Positions 1 to 7,745 of a stretch of DNA of 56,280 nt are shown here, piece by piece. The stretch is from positions 1-56,280 of the forward strand of contig ONMJ01000010.1 in NCBI GenBank assembly GCA_900318955.1. The letters run 5' to 3'. Within the stretch, counting starts at the first letter, position 1; every line of letters starts with the position of its first letter. The stretch comes from an uncultured Bacteroidales bacterium (GTDB lineage Bacteria; Bacteroidota; Bacteroidia; Bacteroidales; UBA932). Under the pieces are notes generated by a model. It was not told the origin of the DNA. It worked only from the letters and a program-made list of their open reading frames with translations, and did no database searches. The translations under genes were made by a program, and so were the position numbers.

Positions 1-54
1 TTCAGTCTTTTCAATGAGCGTAAAAAAATTTTGCTTCCCTTTAGGCCGCAAAAA

Positions 55-110
55 ATCCCGTCGTTTCCGAACGGGATTGCAAAGGTACTACTTTTTTTCG
101 TTCCTCCAAA
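55..110 (-). promoter_or_regulatory. Bacteroidota-type promoter with stem-loop at the start site
   Basis: On the minus strand a TTTG (-33) at 107-110 is followed by a 19-base spacer and TACCTTTG (-7) at 80-87, an exact match to the TTTG/TAnnTTTG pattern. The expected start site, about 5 bases further on, falls at the base of a perfect 7-bp stem (55-61 with 71-77, ATCCCGT/ACGGGAT), which is followed on the minus strand by a run of five T. The transcript would leave the window at its left edge, so the gene it serves is not visible. The stem-loop could act as an attenuator, a 5' stabilising hairpin, or the terminator of the glycosyltransferase gene ending at 221. Confidence 0.6.
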
Positions 111-220
111 TCTTTTTCGAACTTTTTTTCAAAAAAATTTAGCTTTTTATTTCACTATTTTTGTAACAACGTGATAATCAAAGAAAAGCCTAAAATGGGG
201 TATCAGAAAAATAATATAAC

Positions 221-1633
221 TCAGCGCGAAGCATTCATCGCTATCCTCGCTTTAAGTTCCCAGGTACGAATCCTGTCTTTATAAAGATTATTGGCATTCA
301 CCTTATAAATATCGAGGGCTGCATCGGAGTTATGCTCCCAGCGACGGCAGTTATACATGATATCATAGATTCTGCCAATCTGGTATTCGCGGCTTACCCT
401 AAGTCCGACAGCATAATCCTCTCCATACTTGGTAGTAGGGAAATTGATAGTCCTCAGAAGAGGCACATAGAAGCCTCTTGGAGCACCGAGTCCGTTGATT
501 CTGAGCGCATTATTGCGTCCATTCTCAGGGGTCCACTCCCTATGGTCGATTTTCCCCGGAGGAATCGGATTGAGCTTGAAATCGGTGAGCTGATATGTAC
601 CTACCACCATAGCGCAGTTCTGCGCATAGAAGGCGTCAACGAACTTCTGAACAGTATTCTCGTCCGAATACATGTCGTCGGAATCGAGCTGGAGGGCGAA
701 TCGGCCACACTTGGGATGGTGAAGAGCCACATTCCAGTTGCCTCCGATTGCATGGTAGGTCTTATCCTGGGCGACGTAGATAAGCTTGGAATCACCAAGG
801 AACGTTTTGATCACATCCACTGTCCCGTCATCGGAATTGTCATCAACGACAATAACATTATATTTAAATGATGTCTTCTGGTTGAGAGCAGAATGAATCG
901 CATCCCCTATTGACTGTACCCTGTTCTTGCAAGGGATTATGACAGAGGCCTCATACTCAAATTCCTCATCAGAGAACTTAACGTCCTTGAAAACCGGCTC
1001 GAGATAGCCTCCGATGGCTTTAAGATGCTCTGTGACAACTTTTTCCATCTCGATCTGGACTCCTCTGTTTTTAGGGTCCACATAGTCGAAAAGCTTTTCT
1101 CCCGAAAGACGGGTATCGTTCTCAATCTCATAATAGAGGAACTCGTTGATATGCTCAAGCGCTCCCTTCTGAGAGACCTTGAGACGAAGATCGTAAAGAG
1201 CAGCGAACTCGTAATCTGTATCCATCCTCGTTACAGCGTCCTTTAGAGCGGAAGTCCTGTAAAGAAGAACTGAGCCAAAATCGAAATCGTCACGGAGAGA
1301 GCCCATCTGGTAATCAATGACAGGAGCCTCTTTACGGATACCGTCCTTCTCATTGAAGTGGTCTGCATAAACCATTGCAGCTCCGGTGTCATCAGCGATT
1401 GCTAGCATCCTTTCAAGGGCGAAAAGGCCGAATGACAGGTCTGTATACTTGGTATAAATCAATGAATAATCGGCTTCTGCGACAGAAGCGATATAACGAA
1501 GAGTGGATGTCGACTTAAGGGACTCTTTAACCAAAACCACCTTGGCTACGTCCTCCTCCTTGGAAAGGGACTCGAGAGTTCTAGACACCTGAGCGTCATC
1601 TTCGTAAGGAATAAAACAATCTATTCTTTTCAT
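221..1633 (-). CDS. Two-domain family 2 glycosyltransferase
   Basis: The C-terminal half carries a GT-A family 2 domain: ASVIIPCKNR at its start, the nucleotide-binding VVDDNSDDGT segment and an LDSDD acidic metal site. The N-terminal ~200 residues also look like a GT-A fold (MKRIDCFIPY, ESLSKEEDVAKVVLV, YADHFNE) but without a clear DxD, so they may be a degenerate second transferase or an acceptor-binding module. I start the protein at 1633 rather than at the longer frame start (1684), because a TATATTTG -7 box on this strand (1653-1660) lies inside the longer reading. The protein is about 470 aa with no signal peptide, so it should act in the cytoplasm on surface-glycan assembly. Donor and acceptor are unknown. 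It is divergent from the polyprenol-phosphate transferase gene. Confidence 0.85.
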   Translation of the reverse strand: MKRIDCFIPYEDDAQVSRTLESLSKEEDVAKVVLVKESLKSTSTLRYIASVAEADYSLIYTKYTDLSFGLFALERMLAIADDTGAAMVYADHFNEKDGIRKEAPVIDYQMGSLRDDFDFGSVLLYRTSALKDAVTRMDTDYEFAALYDLRLKVSQKGALEHINEFLYYEIENDTRLSGEKLFDYVDPKNRGVQIEMEKVVTEHLKAIGGYLEPVFKDVKFSDEEFEYEASVIIPCKNRVQSIGDAIHSALNQKTSFKYNVIVVDDNSDDGTVDVIKTFLGDSKLIYVAQDKTYHAIGGNWNVALHHPKCGRFALQLDSDDMYSDENTVQKFVDAFYAQNCAMVVGTYQLTDFKLNPIPPGKIDHREWTPENGRNNALRINGLGAPRGFYVPLLRTINFPTTKYGEDYAVGLRVSREYQIGRIYDIMYNCRRWEHNSDAALDIYKVNANNLYKDRIRTWELKARIAMNASR

Positions 1634-1652
1634 ATAAATAGGGTTAGGTTCG

Positions 1653-1679
1653 CAAATATAAAAAATATTCTTATATTTA
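1653..1679. promoter_or_regulatory. Divergent -7 boxes between the two glycosyltransferase genes
   Basis: CAAATATA at 1653-1660 is TATATTTG on the minus strand and would start the leftward gene. TATATTTA at 1672-1679 on the plus strand is one base off the TAnnTTTG consensus and would start the rightward gene. The boxes are back to back, 11 bases apart. No -33 TTTG is seen for either. Confidence 0.4.
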
Positions 1680-1700
1680 TGCATTTAATTGAAAGAAGAG

Positions 1701-2429
1701 ATGGATAAGAAAATAGTAATTATTCCTACTTATAACGAGAAAGAGAACATCGAAGCTATAATTCGTAAAGTGTTTTCTCTCGAGGGTAATTTCAATATTC
1801 TCATCATAGATGACGGATCTCCGGACGGGACGGCAACAATCGTCAAATCCCTGCAGGAAGAATTCCCCGAGAAGCTTTTCATGATTGAAAGAGAAGGGAA
1901 ACTCGGTCTTGGAACGGCATACCTCACAGGGTTCAAATGGTCTCTTGAGAAGGGGTACGATTATATCTTCGAGATGGATGCCGATTTCTCCCATAATCCC
2001 GACGACCTCATCCGCCTCTACAAAGCCTGCGCGGAAGACGGGGCCGACCTAGCGATAGGATCCCGCTACTGCCATGGAGTCAGTGTCGTAGACTGGCCCA
2101 TTTCAAGGATAGTAATGTCCTATTACGCATCAGTTTATGTAAGGATGGTCCTTGGCATGAAGATATATGACACGACTGCAGGATTCAAGTGCTACTCAAG
2201 AAAAGTTCTCGAAACCATAGATCTGGATGCCATAGAGATGAAAGGCTATGGATTCCAGATTGAGATGAAATACACCACCTATAAACTCGGGTTCAAGATC
2301 AAAGAGGTCCCTATAATCTTCATCAACCGCCAATTGGGTACGTCCAAGATGAGCGGAGGCATCTTCGGAGAGGCCTTCTGGGGGGTCATCAAACTGAAAT
2401 TCAGGAAGATCCGCCCTAAGAATTCTTAA
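1701..2429 (+). CDS. Polyprenol-phosphate mannosyltransferase-like GT2 (DPM1 type)
   Basis: A compact 242-aa GT-A transferase of the dolichol/polyprenol monophosphomannose synthase type. It has VIIPTYNEKENI at the N-terminus, IIDDGSPDGT, the EMDADFSH metal-binding motif and AIGSRY, then the C-terminal FKCYSRKVL and GFQIEMKY segments typical of DPM1 homologues. There is no C-terminal membrane anchor, as in the soluble catalytic type. The likely role is transfer of a sugar from a GDP- or UDP-sugar to a polyprenyl phosphate, giving a lipid-linked donor for periplasmic glycosylation. I prefer the ATG at 1701 to the TTG at 1689. The 3' end overlaps the convergent transporter gene by 14 bases. Confidence 0.85.
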   Translation: MDKKIVIIPTYNEKENIEAIIRKVFSLEGNFNILIIDDGSPDGTATIVKSLQEEFPEKLFMIEREGKLGLGTAYLTGFKWSLEKGYDYIFEMDADFSHNPDDLIRLYKACAEDGADLAIGSRYCHGVSVVDWPISRIVMSYYASVYVRMVLGMKIYDTTAGFKCYSRKVLETIDLDAIEMKGYGFQIEMKYTTYKLGFKIKEVPIIFINRQLGTSKMSGGIFGEAFWGVIKLKFRKIRPKNS

Positions 2430-3324
2430 TCTTGGGATTGTACTGATTCATTATCAGCCCGGCAATAGCGACTGCGATTCCTATCCACTGCAAAGGGGAA
2501 AGTATTTCTGTACCCAGAACAATCCCGGCAATAGCCGTAACCACCGGAATCATAGCCTGGAAGACGCTGGACTTCGCTACTCCGAGTTCCCTTATGGAAG
2601 TAACCCAAAGGGAGAAAGAAATACATGAACAGAAAAATGCCAGGAATAGAATGGGCTTCCATACTGACCAGCTCAGGTATAGCTCCGGGGTAAAATCGCC
2701 AAGACCCCTTGTCAGGAACAGAGGGAGAAGATAGATGCAACCTATCATGAACTGATACATTACAATCACCGTCGGCTCATACTTGAAGGCCAGCTTTTTA
2801 GTAAAAGAAGCATGTCCCACTTCGGCGAATACGGCAAAGATGAGAAGAATCACTCCCCATATGAATTTATCTCCTATGGTATCCGCTGAAAGCGTCACAA
2901 GCACAAGGCCGGCCAGACATACAGCAATACCGAAATAGTTCATAGGGCGTAATTTCTCCTTGAAGAACAAAATTCCGGCAATCGTCGCAACAATAGGGGT
3001 AGCTGCAATTATAAGAGCGCTGTAAGTCGGAGACTCGGTCAGTTGAATTCCGTATGTTTCGCATGTGAAATAGACAAGAGGCTCGCAAACAGCCAGAAGG
3101 AGGAAATAAGGAAGATCCTTCATGTCCATTTTGATTGACTTCCCCATCAAAAGGTTCATCACCAGCAGTAAAAGGCTTCCTATCACGGTCCTTACGAATA
3201 CGAAATACTCGACCCTGACGCCCTGCGCCAATAATTGATCATTCCATATATATGATAATCCCCAGAGGGTAATAACTACCATGGAGATGATATACACAAG
3301 CAAATTGCCTCTCGCTTTTACCAT
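2416..3324 (-). CDS. DMT superfamily (EamA) transporter
   Basis: A 302-aa hydrophobic protein with about ten transmembrane helices in two EamA repeats. The first repeat runs from the N-terminus to about residue 140 and the second from about 150 to 290 (GIVLGTEILSPLQWIGIAVAIAG is the typical end of an EamA repeat; the C-terminus is short and basic). Family members export amino acids, nucleobases or other metabolites; the substrate cannot be read from sequence. It is the last gene of a minus-strand run (small acidic protein, ClC, Tex, this gene), with only 17 bases after tex. Confidence 0.85.
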   Translation of the reverse strand: MVKARGNLLVYIISMVVITLWGLSYIWNDQLLAQGVRVEYFVFVRTVIGSLLLLVMNLLMGKSIKMDMKDLPYFLLLAVCEPLVYFTCETYGIQLTESPTYSALIIAATPIVATIAGILFFKEKLRPMNYFGIAVCLAGLVLVTLSADTIGDKFIWGVILLIFAVFAEVGHASFTKKLAFKYEPTVIVMYQFMIGCIYLLPLFLTRGLGDFTPELYLSWSVWKPILFLAFFCSCISFSLWVTSIRELGVAKSSVFQAMIPVVTAIAGIVLGTEILSPLQWIGIAVAIAGLIMNQYNPKIKNS

Positions 3325-3341
3325 GCCGCAAAGATAGGAAT

Positions 3342-5480
3342 TTATTTGATAAGGGAGAGCGATATTCTCCTTCTTTCGATGTCTGTGGAAAGGACAGTAA
3401 CGCGTACTTTCTGATGCAACTTCAATATCTTGGAAGGATCGGCCATCCCGCGAACACCCATTTTGGAAGCATGTATAAGGCCGTTTTCATGAAGCCCGAT
3501 ATCGACAAAAGCCCCGAAGGCGGTAATGTTAGTTATTATTCCGGGGAGTTCCATTCCGGGGTGAAGATCCTCAATCTCATGAATATCCTCTGCAAAAGAG
3601 AATTCTTCCGCTTTCTCTCGAGGATCAAGACCGGGTTTGGCAAGTTCCTTAAGAATATCGCTTACAGTAGGGAGACCGAAACGATTGTCCACATAATCGG
3701 ACGTCTTTATCTTTGAGCAAAGATCGGGATTGCCGACAAGAGTAGAAGTGGCAACGCCCATATCTGATGCCATTCTATCTACAAGGGAGTAAGCTTCCGG
3801 ATGAACGGAAGAGTTGTCAAGCGGATTCTCTCCTCCCGGAATTCTGAGGAAACCGGCGCACTGCTCGAAGGTCTTTTCTCCAAGGCGTGGGACTTTTAAT
3901 AGATCCCTCCTGGTCTTGAAAGGCCCGTTATTTTTTCTCCATAAGACGATCGCTGATGCAAGAGAAGGACCGATTCCGGATACATATTGGAGAAGGTATG
4001 GGCTCGCAGTATTAAGATTGACACCAACTGTATTGACGCAGGATTCAACGACATCATCCAACTTCTCACGAAGAAGATTCTGATCCACATCATGCTGATA
4101 CTGGCCAACCCCAAGAGACTTGGGATCAATCTTCACAAGTTCAGCGAGGGGGTCCATAAGACGCCGCCCAATCGATACCGCTCCCCTAACGGTGACATCA
4201 TAGTCGGGGAACTCCTCTCTCGCAATATCAGATGCCGAGTAAATAGACGCTCCGTCCTCGCTGACAGAGAATATTTTGATACTCTCGTCAAGGCCTACCT
4301 TACGCACGAAATCCTCCGTCTCGCGCCCGGCAGTCCCGTTTCCGATTGCAATCACCTCGATTCTATATTTTTCGACCATATCGGTGATCGCAGTCAAAGC
4401 CTGAATCTTCTTTGCAATGGGAGGATGGGGGAAAATCGCCTCAAAATGAAGGAGGTTCCCCTGCTCGTCAAGACAGACCACCTTGCATCCCGTCCTGAAA
4501 CCAGGATCAATTGCCATCGTCCTTTTTCCTCCTACAGGAGAGGCCAGAAGGAGCTGCCGAAGATTATCACCAAAAATCCTAATAGATTCTATATCAGCTT
4601 TTTCCTTAGCCTCACGAAGGACTTCTCCAGTGATGGATGGTTCGATAAGTCTCTTAAACGAATCGTCGACGGCAAGGCGTATCTCCTGAGCCGATTCTTG
4701 AGGAGGATATCCATGCTCTGTGGCATAATCATAATAGATTTTCTTTGCGCACCTCTCGGGGTCGGCATCGATGGAGGCGCTCACAAATCCCTCGTTCTCA
4801 GCCCTCAAAAGCCCAAGAAGATTGTGGGCAGGAATTTTTGAAAGCGGCATCGAGAAGGAAAAATAAGCCCTGTACTTAGCAGCCTCGGGGGACGACTTTC
4901 CAGCCTTTGTCTGCTTGGAAACAACTCTCCTAGAGCGAAATATGACTCTTTGGTTCTCTCTTATAGATGCCGTCTCGGAAAGCCTTTCTGCAATAATATC
5001 ACGAGCTCCGGAGAGGGCCTCATCTACAGATTCTACTTCACCCTTGACATATTTAGCCGCCTCGACTCTTGGGTGCGAAAGCTTGCCGTCCCAAAGAAGG
5101 TCTGCAAGAGGCTCCAGCCCCTTTGCAATGGCAACTGTAGCACGAGTCTTGCGCTTTGGTCTAAAAGGCAGATAAAGGTCTTCCAGCTCGCTGGAGACAA
5201 CGCAATTCTCTATCTTTTCCTTCAACTCAGGAGTAAGCTTCCCGGCTTCTTCTATTGTAGAGAGGATGGAAGCCTTTCGCTTTTCCATTTCAGCGAAAAC
5301 GTCGCACCAGTGCCTTATCTCGGCGACTGAAACATCGTCAAGCGACCCGGTGCGCTCCTTGCGGTAGCGGCTGATGAAAGGGACGGTACATCCATCTTCA
5401 AGGAGTTCAGCGCAATTTTCAACCTGCCATTTTTTAACGCCGAGAATGGAGGCTATGTGGTCAGTATATATTTCTTTCAT
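3342..5480 (-). CDS. tex: Tex family RNA-binding transcription accessory protein
   Basis: A 712-aa protein with the full Tex architecture: N-terminal helical region (FISRYRKERTGSLDD is the hallmark), a YqgF/RuvX-like RNase H fold in the middle (AIDPGFRTGCK, AIGNGTAGRETE), tandem helix-hairpin-helix motifs (VGVNLNTASPYLLQYVSGIG and FKTRRDLLKVPRLGEKTFEQ), and a C-terminal S1 RNA-binding domain (GIITNITAFGAFVDIGLHENGLIH). Tex proteins bind structured nucleic acid and affect transcription and translation of some genes. I take ATG at 5480; the upstream TTG at 5486 would overlap the ClC stop codon. It lies 2 bases after the ClC gene and is probably co-transcribed with it. Confidence 0.95.
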   Translation of the reverse strand: MKEIYTDHIASILGVKKWQVENCAELLEDGCTVPFISRYRKERTGSLDDVSVAEIRHWCDVFAEMEKRKASILSTIEEAGKLTPELKEKIENCVVSSELEDLYLPFRPKRKTRATVAIAKGLEPLADLLWDGKLSHPRVEAAKYVKGEVESVDEALSGARDIIAERLSETASIRENQRVIFRSRRVVSKQTKAGKSSPEAAKYRAYFSFSMPLSKIPAHNLLGLLRAENEGFVSASIDADPERCAKKIYYDYATEHGYPPQESAQEIRLAVDDSFKRLIEPSITGEVLREAKEKADIESIRIFGDNLRQLLLASPVGGKRTMAIDPGFRTGCKVVCLDEQGNLLHFEAIFPHPPIAKKIQALTAITDMVEKYRIEVIAIGNGTAGRETEDFVRKVGLDESIKIFSVSEDGASIYSASDIAREEFPDYDVTVRGAVSIGRRLMDPLAELVKIDPKSLGVGQYQHDVDQNLLREKLDDVVESCVNTVGVNLNTASPYLLQYVSGIGPSLASAIVLWRKNNGPFKTRRDLLKVPRLGEKTFEQCAGFLRIPGGENPLDNSSVHPEAYSLVDRMASDMGVATSTLVGNPDLCSKIKTSDYVDNRFGLPTVSDILKELAKPGLDPREKAEEFSFAEDIHEIEDLHPGMELPGIITNITAFGAFVDIGLHENGLIHASKMGVRGMADPSKILKLHQKVRVTVLSTDIERRRISLSLIK

Positions 5481-5482
5481 AA

Positions 5483-7267
5483 TCAATCCTGCGAGAAATC
5501 TCTCAGTTCATCCCGGTATGCGTTGAATATCTTGGATTTTGAAACGAAGCCGAGATACTTGCGATCAGGCGTCACTACCGGAAGGTTCCATGCTCCCGTC
5601 TTCTCGAACTTACGCATCACACTTTCCATAGACTCGTCTTCATATACATACTCCGGAGTGCTCCTGACATAGTTGAAGACATGTTTGGTCTCATAAAGGG
5701 AGGTATCGAACATATCCTTGCGTATATCCCCGAGAGAGACAAAACCCTGGAAACGTCCCTTCCCGTCAATAACCGGGAAAATGTTACGAGAAGAAGAGGA
5801 GAACGCCTCTACGAGTTCTTTCAGAGGCGCATCTATCCGGACAGTAGTAAAATCCTGCTCGATCAAGGATGAAACCTTCAAAAGGGTGAGAACAGCCTGA
5901 TCCGAGTCATGGGTAAGCAACTCACCGGTGTTTGCGATTCGCTTGGTATATATCGAATACTTCTCAAAGAACCTCATGGTCCAATAAGAGACAGTAGCAG
6001 TCAGAATCAGCGGCAGCAAAAGAGCATAGCCTCCCGATATCTCGGCTATGAGAAAAATGGCTGTCATAGGAGCCTGCATCACTCCGGCCATGAGCCCTGC
6101 CATTCCGACAAGCACGAAATTGGCCACCGGAATTGTCCCGGGACTGATCAGATTGGTAACCGAAGCCATTACAAAGCCTGTTATCGCTCCTACAAAGAGA
6201 GTCGGTCCGAAGGTCCCGCCGACTCCTCCGCCGGCATTGGTAAATGTCATGGCAAAGACCTTCATCAGGAGCACGAGGGTGAAGAAAATCGGCACAGCCC
6301 AAGGGAAATGGAGCATGAATGATAGAGGAGTCATCTTATCATATGACACCTCCTGACCATTGAGAAGAGGTCCTAAAAAAGCATATCCCTCACCATATAA
6401 AGGGGGGAATATGAATATAAGGGTCCCAAGGGCAGCAGCGCAGAGGAGCCACAATAGATATGGGTTTTTCACCTTCGAAAGCCTGTCCTCAAGCGATAAG
6501 GTCATCCTCATGAAATACAAAGAGCAGAATCCGCAAATCACGCCCAGAATCAGATAGAACGGCACATTGCCCATCTTGAAAGCAGCCAGAGTGCAAGCAA
6601 ACTGAGTCTCCTGTCCAAGGCAAAGGTACGAAACTATGGTAGCCGAAACCGTAGAAATCAGGAGGGGCAGAATAGAAGACATCGAGATATTGAAAAGGAG
6701 TATCTCTAATGTAAACAGGACTCCGGCGAGAGGAGCATTGAAGATACCGGCTACAGCTCCTGCCGCTCCGCATCCCAGAAGAATCGTTATATTACGATAG
6801 GACATCCCCATATGGCGGCCGATATTGGACCCGATTGCCGCGCCGGAATAGACAATAGGAGCCTCTGCACCTACAGATCCGCCGAAACCGATTGTCAGCG
6901 CACTTGTAACAAGAGATGACCAAATATTGTGACGGGCGATTCTGGATTCATTCTTTGAAATAGCGACCAAGACCCTTGTCACTCCATGCCCGATATTGTC
7001 TTTTACTATGTATTTAACAATCAGCAGCGACAGAAGCATGCCGACTCCGGGAAGCAGGAAAACCAGATAATTGCTACCCATCAGGCGGAAAAGGGATACC
7101 ACTGAATGCTGGATTGCATGGATAGAAAGCTTCAGAAGCACCGCGGCAAGGCCACAGGAAATACCCACGAAAATGGAAAGAAGCAGAAGCAGGTTCTGCT
7201 CCGGCATCTTACGCAAAAGGGCCCTCAGCGGGCCCAGGATGTATTTCACTGCGTTGTTTTTCGGCAT
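5483..7267 (-). CDS. ClC family chloride channel/antiporter with CBS pair
   Basis: A 594-aa membrane protein. The first ~440 residues form the ClC core: an inter-helix GHGVTRVL segment in place of the usual GSGIP, GGSVGAEAPIVYSG in place of the usual GREGP motif with the gating glutamate kept, and GGGVGGTFGPTLFVGAITG close to the usual third signature. The last ~150 residues form two CBS domains (around IDAPLKELVEAFSSSSRNIFP and ESMESVMRKFEKTGAWNLP), which bind adenine nucleotides in relatives. The substitutions at motif I suggest anion selectivity may differ from the E. coli protein. It lies 13 bases after the small acidic protein gene and directly before tex. Confidence 0.92.
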   Translation of the reverse strand: MPKNNAVKYILGPLRALLRKMPEQNLLLLLSIFVGISCGLAAVLLKLSIHAIQHSVVSLFRLMGSNYLVFLLPGVGMLLSLLIVKYIVKDNIGHGVTRVLVAISKNESRIARHNIWSSLVTSALTIGFGGSVGAEAPIVYSGAAIGSNIGRHMGMSYRNITILLGCGAAGAVAGIFNAPLAGVLFTLEILLFNISMSSILPLLISTVSATIVSYLCLGQETQFACTLAAFKMGNVPFYLILGVICGFCSLYFMRMTLSLEDRLSKVKNPYLLWLLCAAALGTLIFIFPPLYGEGYAFLGPLLNGQEVSYDKMTPLSFMLHFPWAVPIFFTLVLLMKVFAMTFTNAGGGVGGTFGPTLFVGAITGFVMASVTNLISPGTIPVANFVLVGMAGLMAGVMQAPMTAIFLIAEISGGYALLLPLILTATVSYWTMRFFEKYSIYTKRIANTGELLTHDSDQAVLTLLKVSSLIEQDFTTVRIDAPLKELVEAFSSSSRNIFPVIDGKGRFQGFVSLGDIRKDMFDTSLYETKHVFNYVRSTPEYVYEDESMESVMRKFEKTGAWNLPVVTPDRKYLGFVSKSKIFNAYRDELRDFSQD

Positions 7268-7280
7268 TTTGGACTAAAAA

Positions 7281-7646
7281 CTATTCTGCAGAATCGTCAG
7301 AGCCGTCGGAATACTGCGAGATGTTGTCATCAGGTAGCGCTTCCGTACCGGTATCGCCGGTATCTGAAGCCCCGGCAACCGACTCGTTATTGGCTTCTTC
7401 CTCGCCCTCAAGCCACCTCTCGAGATCGTCGATATCATCTTCCTTGACATTAATCTTGACAAGGTAGATAGCATCCGGTATCTCCAGCGTAACAGCATAG
7501 AAAGAAGTACCGTCCGGCTTGGGATACTTAACGAGGTCTGTCAGATAATCGTTGTACCCCCTTGGATACTTCTCCGAAAAGACCTCCTTTAGTTCTTCGG
7601 ACATCTTCTCATAGCTTATTACGTGTCTTTTCTTATTATCGGCCAT
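7281..7646 (-). CDS. Small acidic conserved protein, function unknown
   Basis: A 121-aa soluble protein. The N-terminal ~85 residues look folded (ISYEKMSEELKEVFSEKYPRGYNDYL, then an aromatic beta-rich TSFYAVTLEIPDAIYLVKINV). The last ~35 residues are a low-complexity, strongly acidic Glu/Asp/Ser tail. I remember short proteins of this kind as common in Bacteroidota but know no function. It starts a probable operon with the ClC channel and tex. Upstream, TTTG followed by an 18-base spacer and TATTATTG is a possible weak promoter. Confidence 0.75.
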   Translation of the reverse strand: MADNKKRHVISYEKMSEELKEVFSEKYPRGYNDYLTDLVKYPKPDGTSFYAVTLEIPDAIYLVKINVKEDDIDDLERWLEGEEEANNESVAGASDTGDTGTEALPDDNISQYSDGSDDSAE

Positions 7647-7745
7647 AATCAGTCATTGTTTTGCGCTGCAATAATAGAACATTTTTTTCGATTACAAAGA
7701 ATAATCCTCAAAAAAAATCAAAAAAAACGTAATTACCGCTCTTCA

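Noticed and set aside
3987-4841. 284-aa open frame antisense to tex
   Set aside because: It lies wholly inside the well-supported Tex gene, has no recognisable motif, and such shadows are common at this base composition.
7700-7745. Terminator after the PEP synthase-like gene
   Set aside because: There are long T runs on the minus strand but only a 4-bp palindrome before them, with no loop.
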